Assembly (NCBI GenBank): GCA_002070415.1
Contig: MWDF01000001.1
Coordinates: 62,001-126,000, forward strand
Direction of reading: 5' to 3'
Origin: Firmicutes bacterium ADurb.Bin153
GTDB taxonomy: Bacteria > Bacillota > DTU025 > MWDF01
DNA: 64,000 nt
Of this stretch, positions 48,499-56,850 are shown piece after piece. How positions within the stretch are numbered: position 1 is the first letter of the stretch; each line of letters opens with the position of its first letter. The translations under genes and the position numbers were made by a program. Below the pieces are notes generated by a model, which was not told the DNA's origin, ran no database searches, and was given only the letters and a program-made list of their open reading frames with translations.

Positions 48499-48884
48499 GA
48501 GGGGGAGCGGCACGACGCCTACGTAATGATGCTTATCGGTCTCCTGTTAGTATGACGGACCTATAATGTGGCTTCACCTGGCACAACCTCTGTGTAGCTG
48601 GCGGGAAGACGATCTTATTTACGGCACAGCTATACGTTTAGCCGGAAGGGCCATTACCTATACTTGCCTGCTTCCAGTCGCGGGGGTATCCGTTTTCCCA
48701 ATACGGTCATTACCGTTTCGCGAAATGCCTAGCTGATATGCAAATCCGACAGAACTAAAGGCATAGTATCGGACGGTCCGACACCCTGCTTCCATGTGGG
48801 TAGGACCGTCCGATGCGCCTTCTTGTTCCGTCCATATCGGAGATAACGGGTCGGCTCATCGCCGACTGACCAATGTCCAGCCTC
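48499..48884. other. Non-coding stretch with two hairpins
   Basis: About 390 bases without a credible gene between marR of cassette 2 and the lipoprotein gene. It holds a perfect 12-bp inverted repeat ATCGGACGGTCC / GGACCGTCCGAT (48768-48779 and 48803-48814) with an ACCC/GGGT pair inside the loop, and a 6-bp GTCGGC/GCCGAC hairpin (48850-48866). Either could end the minus-strand lipoprotein transcript, though no T-run follows. I see nothing else interpretable in 48499-48760. Confidence 0.5.
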
Positions 48885-49547
48885 TTAAGGAGTCGGGGGA
48901 TCCGGTGTAATCGTACCGCCGTATTTTACGTCCACTTTTTTGATTACGATATTCCCGTTACTGCTTTCACGCATCCAGATTAACAGATAATAATCCTGTG
49001 CCTGGTAAATGCTCATATCGAAAGTCGTGGCCAGTTTCTCATTGATTGATAACTTCACTGTATTGCCTCTTTTGTCCAGCTCAATGGTATTGGGACCATC
49101 CTTATCCAGGAAGGGCACTTCCGATCTGTATATCCTACATTCATCAACTTCAGGGCTGTAGACACCCTGTATCCAGTTTTCCTCAATACTGCTTAGATTT
49201 TTAAATGACACAAACACACAGTTCTCATCATCTCCGAGCTTTTTATCTACCAAGCAGATATCAAAATCTGTAGCGCCCTGTTCATCCCCCACCACGTCCA
49301 TTTCAACGGTTATAGAGATATCCCCGTTGAATAGTACAGGTGTGAAGATTCTTCCGGAAGTACCTGCATCCATGCTCAGTCCTTCATCCGTCAGGTTGAA
49401 GTACTCGGCGTTTCCGTTGTAATGCCAGTCCTCTAGTTTGGCGGTATCAGCTGTGAAATCATAGGACCAGACCTTGTCCAGGCATCCAGAACTGGTGACT
49501 GCAAGCAGGATCAAAGCGACAACGGCAAAGCTACGTGCGTTTCTCAT
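48885..49547 (-). CDS. Lipoprotein, distant paralogue of the tandem lipoproteins
   Basis: A 220-residue lipoprotein with signal peptide MRNARSFAVVALILLAVT and lipobox SSGC. It shares the plan of the 33.8-35.4 kb pair: GCLDKVWSYDF versus GCLGKRYVYNF, the strand pattern LSMDAGTSGRIFTPVLFNGDISI, the core GPNTIELDKRGNTVKLSINEK versus GPNTLKIFKKGDTLEFELNGT, and VKYGGTITP versus VKYGGDMIP. It differs in more neutral codon and base use (AT-richer) and in having a Pro-rich end (PDPPTP). ATG 49547 has AAAGGGGGC; the longer frame lacks an SD and would bury the signal peptide. Function unknown; a beta-sandwich fold is inferred. Confidence 0.75.
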   Translation of the reverse strand: MRNARSFAVVALILLAVTSSGCLDKVWSYDFTADTAKLEDWHYNGNAEYFNLTDEGLSMDAGTSGRIFTPVLFNGDISITVEMDVVGDEQGATDFDICLVDKKLGDDENCVFVSFKNLSSIEENWIQGVYSPEVDECRIYRSEVPFLDKDGPNTIELDKRGNTVKLSINEKLATTFDMSIYQAQDYYLLIWMRESSNGNIVIKKVDVKYGGTITPDPPTP

Positions 49548-49987
49548 GCTGAGCCCCCTTTTCTGTATTTTGTTATTTTTGGTGACATCGGATGTGATTG
49601 ATAATACTGTATGACAATATGATATATTCGAAATGGCCATTTATCAAGGATGTTATATTCGCTAGTTGAAATTTTCATGTTAGTTAGTAAAAACGACGAG
49701 AATTACCATTAGCAACAAGCTAAAGTAAAACAATGCATATAGCTGATGCTTTACAATAGAGGATACTAATCTTCAAATATTGTTATACTATATACACTCA
49801 AACTTGCATGTAGAAAGCCCTCTTTTGAGGGTTCTCATCAGAGGGCCAGCTTGAGTGTTATTCAATACCCAGCGGTTGTAAGAACCTAATAACTACTCTA
49901 TTGCCCATTGGCATTACTAGACTTAAAACTAGCAGTTGTTTAAATCCTTACTGTTGAGCCATGTATGATTTTGTAGTGTATTACCAG
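49548..49987. other. AT-rich intergenic region
   Basis: About 440 bases with no credible gene on either strand between the lipoprotein start and the M24 peptidase stop. It should hold the lipoprotein promoter (TATTAT-like boxes near 49596-49606, no convincing -35) and a terminator for the peptidase operon at 49812-49836. Nothing else recognised. Confidence 0.5.
49812..49836 (-). terminator. Terminator of the TRAP/M24 operon
   Basis: On the minus strand CCCTC-AAAA-GAGGG with flanking AGAA/TTCT pairs forms a hairpin of about 10 pairs followed by CTTTCT. It lies about 150 bases beyond the M24 peptidase stop. Confidence 0.55.
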
Positions 49988-51124
49988 CTATATGAGAATG
50001 TCTTTCGGTAAAGTATCAAAAATTTCTATTCCAGTATCAGTCACTAGAATCGTGTCCTCAATCTGGAAACCTCCGATATCGGGTATGTATTTCCCCACCT
50101 CTACACACATGACCATCCCAGATTCTATCACTTGGTCGCTACCAAGCCTCAGGATCGGTTCCTCGTGCACTTCGAGGCCTAAACCATGTCCAACATGTTC
50201 CCTCCTAAGGTCTGGATCATACTTGCGCCCTGCAGTAACAGCAGCCATGTAAACATCATTAGCTGTTACTCCTGGTTTTACAGATGAAAGTCCAGCCTCT
50301 TGTGCGGCTCTAATCGCATCATGGTATTTACGCTGCTCTTGGCTATAGCGACTTATTACAAAGGTCCTGGCAAGGTCCCCCCAGTATCCTTCATAAAGGG
50401 CTCCGTAGTCAAAGCGGAAGACTGTTCCCTCTCTTATAGGTTCATGCCTAGGGTTATTATGTACGAAAGCCGACCTATATGACGATCCTACGGCGCAGAA
50501 ACCGATAGTCTCAGCGCCATTTAGCATGCTAACTGCTTTTGCATGGGCAGACGCTTCATCTTCAAGAGCGCCTTTCTTTGCGTATTCAATAAGGACCTTG
50601 CATCCTTCCTCGGTGATTCTGCATGCTTCTTTAAGCCTTACGATCTCTTCTGGTGTTTTGACCGCTCTAGCCGATTTGATAATCTTGTTACAATCTACAA
50701 ACTCAGCTTTAGGCAATACCTGCCTGAATGAATCAAGAAGACCCTCGGACAGGAAGCTGGTCTCAATGCCTATTTTACCTGCATCGAAACCTGATGCCCT
50801 TATTTGATCTGCGATGAAACCGAACTTGTCCGTTATCAACCCATGGTCATTTCCAGTCTTAAACTCAGTGAAAGGCATTATATTATTTTCCGGGATCCAT
50901 GATAGTTCCCTCATGTGGCGTACATCGACTGAGGGGCATATCACTATCGGTTCAACACCTTCATTACCAAAGTATATTACGTAAGTGAGCCTTTCCTTGA
51001 TAGTGCGGCTCCCCATAGTATGGTATGAAGTCAGATAGATTGCATTCTCGGGTTTGGCGCTGATCAGCACAGGCAACCCGTTTTGTTTCATAATACTGTT
51101 CAAACGTTTTCTATTTAGTAGCAT
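49988..51124 (-). CDS. M24-family metallopeptidase (Xaa-Pro peptidase/creatinase-like hydrolase)
   Basis: A 378-residue pita-bread-fold protein with an N-terminal creatinase-type domain and a C-terminal M24 domain. Metal ligands are visible: FRFDYGALYEGYWGDLARTF (two Asp), HVGHGLGLEVHEEP (His), MVMCVEVGKY (Glu) and GGFQIEDTILVTD (Glu), so it should be an active metallohydrolase. Members include prolidases, Xaa-Pro aminopeptidases, creatinase and ectoine hydrolase; the exact substrate is not readable. ATG 51124 has AAGGGGTG six bases upstream; GTG 51133 sits inside that SD. Last gene of the operon with the TRAP transporter, so it probably cleaves the imported compound (inference). Confidence 0.88.
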   Translation of the reverse strand: MLLNRKRLNSIMKQNGLPVLISAKPENAIYLTSYHTMGSRTIKERLTYVIYFGNEGVEPIVICPSVDVRHMRELSWIPENNIMPFTEFKTGNDHGLITDKFGFIADQIRASGFDAGKIGIETSFLSEGLLDSFRQVLPKAEFVDCNKIIKSARAVKTPEEIVRLKEACRITEEGCKVLIEYAKKGALEDEASAHAKAVSMLNGAETIGFCAVGSSYRSAFVHNNPRHEPIREGTVFRFDYGALYEGYWGDLARTFVISRYSQEQRKYHDAIRAAQEAGLSSVKPGVTANDVYMAAVTAGRKYDPDLRREHVGHGLGLEVHEEPILRLGSDQVIESGMVMCVEVGKYIPDIGGFQIEDTILVTDTGIEIFDTLPKDILI

Positions 51125-51136
51125 ACCCTGCACCCC

Positions 51137-53071
51137 TTAGTCGGCATTTTGTTTTGCGGTGGATTTGCTTTCACCTAGTACTATGCGGGAAACATAAACC
51201 AAAACGGCAATCGCGATTCCGATACCATCGGTCAGTAATCCAGGAAGCATGATGCATATCGCTGCAATGAAGAGCAGGGTCCTTTGGATTATATTCAGTT
51301 TCCCTACGAAATATGCGTATCCTTCCACGGCTATTGCTATCAGGAGGATGCCTATCACTGAACAGGCTATCGCGTAGATTATTTCCAACACACTACCTTC
51401 CAAGATCATGCCGGGACCATAAACGAACATATAAGGTACTATGAAGCCGGCTATGCTAAGCTTCATTCCGCTCCAACCAGCTTCAGACGCACTGCATCCG
51501 GCGATACCTGCAGCCGTGTATGACGCCAACGCAACCGGTGGTGTCACCATAGCGCTCACTGCGAAATATAGGATGAATAGGTGAGCGGTCAACATCGGGA
51601 TTCCTGCTTGAGTCAGTGCGGGCCCGACCACTGATGCGGCTACTATATATGCTGCAGCTGTCGGTAGACCCATTCCTAAGATTATTGTCAGTACCATAGC
51701 TGCCATAAGCATTAGGAGAAGGTTGCCTTGAGAAAGTTTCACTAATAGAGTTCCAACTTTAAGTCCCAGTCCGGTCATAGCCAGTATGCCAATTATTATT
51801 CCCGCTGAGGAGCAGGAAGCGATTATGTTCAGCACACCCATCGCCCCGCCTTGTACCGAATCGACCAATTTCTTTGTACTTACCTTTGTCCCCCGTGCAA
51901 AGAACAATGGGCCTATCAAGGTCGCTAGTATTCCAACTATTGCGGCCCTTGAAGTACTGGTCTTCAGCACGAGTAGCATGAAGAAGATCACCACTATCGG
52001 AAGCAAGTATGCCCATTTTTCCCTAAAGACTTTCTTTGCATCGGGAAGGAGGTCTTTTGATACTCCTTTGAGTCCCATCATCACAGCCTCTAGGTCCACC
52101 ATGATGAATATCGCAAGGAAGTAGAGTACTGCCGGTACTAGTGCTTTGAAAGCTAGAACAGAATAAGTCACACCAACGATCTCGGCTAATATGAACGCCG
52201 TAGAACCCATAACCGGAGGCATGATCTGGCCACCCGACGATGCTGCAGCTTCTACGCCGGCAGCGAACCTAGATTTGTAGCCGATTTTTTTCATCAACGG
52301 TATGGTGAATGTTCCTGTACCGGCCACATTTGCCACGGAACTACCGGATATCGTTCCAAACAATGCGCTTGCGACTACAGCAACTTTCGCTGGTCCCCCC
52401 CTGGTACCTCCTGCGGTCCCTGTAGCCAAGTCGATAAACACCTGTCCACCGCCTAACCTTTCCAAAAACGATCCAAAAAGTATGAACAGAAAAACGTAAG
52501 AGGCCGCTGCGGAAAGGGCTGAGCCAAATATCCCCGTGTCGCTGTATAAATAACTCATCAATCTTTCATATGAGAAGCCGCTATGGCCTAGATATCCGGT
52601 TATGTACTTCCCGAATAGCGCATAGAGTATGAAAGCTATCCCTACTATCGAGAGCGCAGATCCACTAGCCCTTCTGGTGATCTCAAGGCAGACTAGAACG
52701 ACCAATGATGCAAAGAAGATATCTGTCTTCGTAGAGAAGGCACCCATGCGGAATATCATTTCCCTATAGGAGAATGCATAGTACATTGTGCTGGATATCG
52801 CGCAGGCAATGAGGATGACATCGACAATCACTGCCAGCGTTTTGTTCCTTTCGAACAAGCTCCTATACGTAATCAACGTTAGGACTGAGGCGAAACAGAG
52901 GTTCACCGGCAAGTGAATCCAAGGTCCGAATGAATAGAATACGAGATGTGTAATGTTGAAAGCTGCATAGCATAATCCTAAAATCAGTACGAGTTTCGAT
53001 AATGTGGGCGTTAGCTCTCGTTTTCCTGAAGTTTCAACATCATCGACAATATCAGATATTTTCCTTGGCAT
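51137..53071 (-). CDS. TRAP transporter permease, fused small and large subunits (TAXI type)
   Basis: A 644-residue membrane protein with about 16-18 helices: a DctQ-like N-terminal part followed by a DctM-like part with GTISGSSVANVAGTGTFTIPLMKK, AAASSGGQIMPPVMGSTAFI and MGLPTAAAYIVAAS, signatures of the TRAP 4TM/12TM fusion family. It uses an ion gradient and the TAXI binding protein encoded upstream for substrate uptake. ATG 53071 is preceded by AGGAGG. A strong hairpin stands just before that SD. Base composition is AT-richer than the genome at large. Confidence 0.95.
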   Translation of the reverse strand: MPRKISDIVDDVETSGKRELTPTLSKLVLILGLCYAAFNITHLVFYSFGPWIHLPVNLCFASVLTLITYRSLFERNKTLAVIVDVILIACAISSTMYYAFSYREMIFRMGAFSTKTDIFFASLVVLVCLEITRRASGSALSIVGIAFILYALFGKYITGYLGHSGFSYERLMSYLYSDTGIFGSALSAAASYVFLFILFGSFLERLGGGQVFIDLATGTAGGTRGGPAKVAVVASALFGTISGSSVANVAGTGTFTIPLMKKIGYKSRFAAGVEAAASSGGQIMPPVMGSTAFILAEIVGVTYSVLAFKALVPAVLYFLAIFIMVDLEAVMMGLKGVSKDLLPDAKKVFREKWAYLLPIVVIFFMLLVLKTSTSRAAIVGILATLIGPLFFARGTKVSTKKLVDSVQGGAMGVLNIIASCSSAGIIIGILAMTGLGLKVGTLLVKLSQGNLLLMLMAAMVLTIILGMGLPTAAAYIVAASVVGPALTQAGIPMLTAHLFILYFAVSAMVTPPVALASYTAAGIAGCSASEAGWSGMKLSIAGFIVPYMFVYGPGMILEGSVLEIIYAIACSVIGILLIAIAVEGYAYFVGKLNIIQRTLLFIAAICIMLPGLLTDGIGIAIAVLVYVSRIVLGESKSTAKQNAD

Positions 53072-53088
53072 GTGAAAACCTCCTAGTG

Positions 53089-53120
53089 AAGCCACGCCCG
53101 GGGTATCACGGGCGTGGCTT
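53089..53120 (-). promoter_or_regulatory. Intercistronic hairpin between binding-protein and permease genes
   Basis: A perfect 12-bp stem AAGCCACGCCCG / CGGGCGTGGCTT (53089-53100 and 53109-53120) with an 8-base loop sits 12 bases past the TAXI stop and 5 bases before the permease SD. No T-run follows. It likely protects the upstream mRNA or dampens downstream expression, giving more binding protein than permease. Confidence 0.6.
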
Positions 53121-53131
53121 TATGCCTGTCA

Positions 53132-54106
53132 TTACTTGCTGTCCGGAGGAAGCAGATGGCTAGGGATGTTGATACCTATCTCTTTATAGTACTTAATAGC
53201 ACCCGGATGTAGGGGTACGACTGCATTTGCTATGTTCTTGGCAGCCAATTCTTTCCCGTATGCAGAAGCTGCAACAAAATCGGCCTTGTTCTCAAAGACT
53301 GCCTTGGTGATCTGATAGACTAGTTCATCCGGGAGATCTTTATCGCATACTGCATAGTTCCAGAAAACGAATGTGTTGACATCATTAGGCATGTTCTCAT
53401 ATGTTCCGGCAGGTATTATCCCTTTTGCGAAATAGGGATACTTTGTATTGATAAGGTCTATGTCCTCTTTCGAGATATCTAGCACTCTGATGTCATGCGT
53501 CGACTGAAGGTCGAGTATCATGGAAGTAGGAAGCCCCATCGCGAAGATGACCACATCGAGCTTGCCGTCCTTCAGCTGGTCTATCGCCTGGTCTGTCTGC
53601 ATATACTGCTTATCCTTAGGTTTGATGCCCAGCTCTTCTAGGCATTTCGTCATTGCGATATCAGGGGTGCCATTCGGCATGCTCATATGGACACGCTTCC
53701 CCTGCAGATCCCTAATGTTCTTTATTGGGAGCTTCGTAAGGGTGACCATCTCGAAATAGCTTGAGTAAGTAGTGAACATTGTGCGCATGCGCTGAAATTT
53801 AGTGCCCTTTGCCCAGCTTAGACCATTCCACCCTTCATATGCAGCGGCGGAGGATACGTAAGCCAGCTTCATCTCGCCTCTTTCGATAAGCTGGATGTTT
53901 GCTGAAGGACCATTCGTAGCCTGGACCGTTGCTATTGCGTCGGGTACATGCTCGGAGATAACCTTCGCCCAGGGAGCGCCCATTATGTAGAAGCTACCGC
54001 CCAGGGTGCTCGTACCTATGCTGAAATTCCACTTAGTTGCCGTTAATGCTGGTACTGCTATGATTCCGAGAAGAGCGATTACAATTAAGATCCTACAATA
54101 CTTCAC
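53132..54106 (-). CDS. TAXI-family TRAP transporter solute-binding protein
   Basis: A 324-residue exported binding protein: signal peptide MKYCRILIVIALLGIIAVPALTA cut to about 19 hydrophobic residues, then FSIGTSTLGGSFYIMGAPWAKVI (TAXI start), ATNGPSANIQLIERGEMKLAYV, FAMGLPTSMILDL and the family end VVPLHPGAIKYYKEIGI. It captures the ligand outside the membrane for the fused permease. TAXI ligands known from the family include glutamate-like and other organic acids, but the pocket cannot be read here. GTG 54106 has AAGGAGGG upstream. Confidence 0.95.
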   Translation of the reverse strand: MKYCRILIVIALLGIIAVPALTATKWNFSIGTSTLGGSFYIMGAPWAKVISEHVPDAIATVQATNGPSANIQLIERGEMKLAYVSSAAAYEGWNGLSWAKGTKFQRMRTMFTTYSSYFEMVTLTKLPIKNIRDLQGKRVHMSMPNGTPDIAMTKCLEELGIKPKDKQYMQTDQAIDQLKDGKLDVVIFAMGLPTSMILDLQSTHDIRVLDISKEDIDLINTKYPYFAKGIIPAGTYENMPNDVNTFVFWNYAVCDKDLPDELVYQITKAVFENKADFVAASAYGKELAAKNIANAVVPLHPGAIKYYKEIGINIPSHLLPPDSK

Positions 54107-54122
54107 CGTTTTCCCTCCTTAT

Positions 54123-55145
54123 TTACCAGTGTCTGGGCTGCTCGACCAGTGCGTTAGATACGATTTCCCTTAGTATGGTTATTATCGATTTCTGGGTTTC
54201 ACAAGACGTGCCATCCACGTACATCGACATGTCAGTATAGAGCCCGTCCATGGCACCTGCCCTAATGGAGGCCTCAAGCATGCGATATTCCATATCCACG
54301 TCCTGAATGAGACGCAGTTTCTTCAGCATGAAGGCTAGCATTGCGGAGATACCATATGCTCCCCAATTAGATACAGCGGCTGCGACAAGGACATCAGCCT
54401 TTGTGACGGTCCCGATTCCTGCGCCACACGGACACTGACATTTGGGACCATATTTCTGTATCCTTTTCACATCATCGTAAATGTTCCCGAAACCGATTTC
54501 ATTGCCTCCGTCACCTACTCCGATGGTTAGTACTTTCTTGCTTGAGGCTAACTCAACCAGGAATTTGACATTCGCTACCGTATCAGGTTCCCTTCCCACG
54601 CCCATGATGCTATGGTACTTTCCACTTGCACTCGGCCCATGCTTTTCGATGCAGATAATCGCCTTGGGGTTGAACCTACTCATCAATTCCTCTGCGAATT
54701 TGGTTCCTTTTTCCTCGCCTAAAGGATATTCGAGAGTCATAGCCACATGATCTCTCTTGCTAAAAAGATCTTCGTCGCAAACCATGAGCCCTGCTGCTTC
54801 AACTGTGGCGGCTACTGGTGACATGCACCTTCCTTCTCCCACAAGGATAGGTTTGCCACCAAGGCCGATATCGATTGCCCTAGCTATTGAAGCTGCACCA
54901 AGAGGCCCATCTGTCTCACCCTTGGGTAACCACGGCGGTACTCCGGCTCCCGTGGCGATTATCACATTGTCGTTCGGTTTGATATTCTCGATAAGCTTGC
55001 TTGCCGCTAGATAGGTCAACGGGTCCTTGTGGTAACGCCTCGCAGCTTCATATAGCTGGTGCGTTGTCCCTCTAGGCAAGCCGCCCATCTGTCTCATTTC
55101 GGTATTTACCAGCCTGTCGATATACTCAGCAATGACCTTAGCCAC
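54123..55145 (-). CDS. DUF4392 protein, D-glutamate cyclase-like
   Basis: A 340-residue protein matching the DUF4392/D-glutamate cyclase C-terminal domain family, whose mammalian member DGLUCY converts D-glutamate to 5-oxo-D-proline. Visible segments are VIIATGAGVPPWLPKGETDGPLGA, IICIEKHGPSASGKYHSIMG and the Gly-rich VLTIGVGDGGNEIGFGN, plus the Cys-containing YGPKCQCPCGAGIG. No signal peptide, hence cytoplasmic. GTG 55145 has AAGGAGGATG. Its place between RidA and the TRAP genes suggests it handles the imported compound, possibly a D-amino acid or cyclic derivative (inference). Confidence 0.85.
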   Translation of the reverse strand: MAKVIAEYIDRLVNTEMRQMGGLPRGTTHQLYEAARRYHKDPLTYLAASKLIENIKPNDNVIIATGAGVPPWLPKGETDGPLGAASIARAIDIGLGGKPILVGEGRCMSPVAATVEAAGLMVCDEDLFSKRDHVAMTLEYPLGEEKGTKFAEELMSRFNPKAIICIEKHGPSASGKYHSIMGVGREPDTVANVKFLVELASSKKVLTIGVGDGGNEIGFGNIYDDVKRIQKYGPKCQCPCGAGIGTVTKADVLVAAAVSNWGAYGISAMLAFMLKKLRLIQDVDMEYRMLEASIRAGAMDGLYTDMSMYVDGTSCETQKSIITILREIVSNALVEQPRHW

Positions 55146-55167
55146 CCTGCATCCTCCTTCGATGAGA

Positions 55168-55551
55168 TCATCTGCCCGCGATTATCTCGATTTCCACAAC
55201 CGCTCCCCCGGCCAACTCCGCTACTCCTACGCAGGATCTTGCAGGTAACTTGGCCTGGAAGTAGTCGCTATAAGCCTTATTTACTTCAGCGATACTCGAC
55301 ATATCGACCATATAGATAGTTGTTTTGATGATGTCTTCCATGCCCAGGCCAATCGAATCCAAAATCTGCCTTATGTTCTCCATAGCTCTTGATGTCTGCG
55401 AGTAAGTTCCGTCTTCCAATCTTCCGGTATCGGGATTCTTGCCCAGCTGGCCTGACAAGAAGACGAGATCTCCGTACATTATCCCTTGCGCCAGTGGGCT
55501 CTTGGATTTAGCCACCCTGTTACAATCGATTTCGCGCTTAGCATAACCCAT
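55168..55551 (-). CDS. RidA-family enamine/imine deaminase
   Basis: A 127-residue Rid protein (YjgF/YER057c/UK114). It shows SPLAQGIMYGDLVFLSGQLG, the catalytic-site Arg and Glu segments PARSCVGVAEL and AVVEIEIIAG, and MVDMSSIAEVNKAYSDYF. It hydrolyses reactive enamines/imines released by PLP enzymes or amine oxidation, protecting the cell or completing deamination. ATG 55551 follows AAGGGAG; the frame continues upstream without an SD. Within the TRAP/DUF4392 operon it suggests that the pathway produces an imine. Confidence 0.95.
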   Translation of the reverse strand: MGYAKREIDCNRVAKSKSPLAQGIMYGDLVFLSGQLGKNPDTGRLEDGTYSQTSRAMENIRQILDSIGLGMEDIIKTTIYMVDMSSIAEVNKAYSDYFQAKLPARSCVGVAELAGGAVVEIEIIAGR

Positions 55552-55574
55552 CCGATCTACTCCCTTGCAGAAAA

Positions 55575-56246
55575 CTATTCTTTGATGTTCTTTAAAGATC
55601 GATGATTCTCCAGGTAGTTGTAGACAGTGTTTCTTGATAGCTTCAATTTGCCTGCTACCCAATTGACGGATCCCCTTACAAGAAATACCCCCTTCTCATC
55701 CAGGTATTGGATCACCTGCATTTTGTCTTCTTTCGTCATCTGCTCGATGCTCTTCCCAGTTTCCATGATTGTGCTCTTGATAATGTGATCGATGATGTCC
55801 AGGACGTCTGCATTGCTTATGTTGACTACCTTATCCTCCGGGGGAAGAAGGTTGTTCACTTTCGTGAAATCTTCAAAGAACCTTTTTGTAGACACGAATG
55901 TGGATAGGTCGAAGTTAATGCATAGTGCCCCGATTACGTTTTTATTTTCGTCCCTTATCACTATTGTTGTGCTTTTTACGTGCTTGCCGTCTTTAGTTAC
56001 TGTCTGATAGTTTGCCAGCATCTCGTCTTTGAAGTCAGGTGAGCGTAATACCGTATGAACGAGGTCCCTTATGCCTTCACCTACTTGACGACCTGTAACA
56101 GAATTGTTAAAAACGGCGATAACCGAACTCTTCGGTTTTGACAGGTCATGAACAACGACCTCACATGACTGCCCCATGGTAGTAGCAATCCCTCTAGCAA
56201 CAGAAATTAACACCTCAAGTATTGGTGAGTTAGGTTTTTCTATCAT
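55575..56246 (-). CDS. YheO/DauR-type PAS-HTH transcription regulator
   Basis: A 223-residue regulator with an N-terminal YheO-like PAS domain (GQSCEVVVHDLSKPKSSVIAVFNNSVTGRQVG, then STTIVIRDENKNVIGALCINFDL) and a C-terminal helix-turn-helix (VRGSVNWVAGKLKLSRNTVYNYLEN). DauR of this family controls D-arginine catabolism. It is first in the six-gene operon, so it probably senses the pathway substrate and controls its own operon. ATG 56246 follows GGAGGGATAAGAC. Confidence 0.92.
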   Translation of the reverse strand: MIEKPNSPILEVLISVARGIATTMGQSCEVVVHDLSKPKSSVIAVFNNSVTGRQVGEGIRDLVHTVLRSPDFKDEMLANYQTVTKDGKHVKSTTIVIRDENKNVIGALCINFDLSTFVSTKRFFEDFTKVNNLLPPEDKVVNISNADVLDIIDHIIKSTIMETGKSIEQMTKEDKMQVIQYLDEKGVFLVRGSVNWVAGKLKLSRNTVYNYLENHRSLKNIKE

Positions 56247-56312
56247 GTCTTATCCCTCCGTATATTTTATACATTCTATATGTAAGAAATTATTCCTGCT
56301 AGTTTGAACTTT

Positions 56313-56320
56313 TTGTACAA
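56313..56320. promoter_or_regulatory. Candidate operator palindrome upstream of the island operon
   Basis: Perfect palindrome TTGTACAA within A/T-rich flanks, about 70 bases upstream of the regulator ATG. A further partial repeat TTACAT/ATGTA lies nearer the gene, with TATAAA-type -10 candidates at about 56260-56275 and no clear -35. Confidence 0.3.
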
Positions 56321-56390
56321 TTTTAGTGTTTTTCCTGCTCACTGCCCTTTATTAAATAATTAACACCGATCTAGAATTGACCCACTGGGG

Positions 56391-56432
56391 ATGCAGACAA
56401 AATGCTTAGAAATCAGAACAGTAGGTTTGGAG
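56391..56432 (+). repeat. Insertion-sequence end-like repeat, copy 1
   Basis: The stretch beginning ATGCAGACAAAATGCTTAG matches, with scattered differences, the one at 56808 (GTGCGGACAAAATCCTGGAC), including the later GAACAG-AGGTT part. The second copy directly precedes the transposase relic, so both look like left ends of related IS3-type elements. Confidence 0.5.
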
Positions 56433-56576
56433 GGCGTAGACTAGTTTGGACATAGAAACGAGAGTGTAAGGTACTAATAGGTAGTGTCAAGAATCGGACC
56501 TTATCTACTAATACGACTCGAAAGCGATACAATAAGCAGTTGTCTGTACCTTCACCGCAGAATGATCTGTAAGGAT

Positions 56577-56693
56577 CTATGCATATAGGAAAGCCTCATT
56601 CTGCACATTAAGTGCCTTTACTATCCTCTTTAGGTTCGCTGCTATACACGATAGCAGATATGGGGATGTGGACGTTTTCTTGAACATCCTAGA
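56577..56693 (-). pseudogene. C-terminal fragment of a transposase (IS1182-like)
   Basis: The minus strand encodes SRMFKKTSTSPYLLSCIAAN-LKRIVKAL and ends at a TAG at 56577. The end pattern (AANLKRIVKAL) is typical of the C terminus of IS1182/DDE-type transposases. The upstream part of the gene is missing, replaced by another IS fragment. Too short to place confidently. Confidence 0.45.
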
Positions 56694-56787
56694 TAGTAAG
56701 TCCTAGGTTCCTCCGGTATTCCATAGGACTCTTTCCACCGAGAGATAGCTCGATCCTACCATTGTTGTACCAGTGAAGTAGCCATCT
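56689..56787 (-). pseudogene. C-terminal fragment of an IS3-family transposase
   Basis: The minus strand encodes RWLLHWYNNGRIELSLGG followed by KSPMEYRRNLGLTI and a TAG. WYNN-RIH-SLG-KSPMEYR is the canonical end of IS3-family OrfB (integrase core, last helix). Everything upstream is absent, so it is a relic and distinct from the plus-strand relic at 56851. Confidence 0.65.
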
Positions 56788-56803
56788 AAATTACTCATGA
56801 ATT

Positions 56804-56846
56804 GGAGGTGCGGACAAAATCCTGGACAATAAATGAACAGGAGGTT
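56804..56846 (+). repeat. Insertion-sequence end-like repeat, copy 2
   Basis: Related to the repeat at 56391-56432 (shared TGC-GACAAAAT, GAACAG-AGGTT). It lies immediately upstream of the SD of the transposase relic and is read as that element's left end. Confidence 0.5.
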
Positions 56847-56850
56847 GTCT

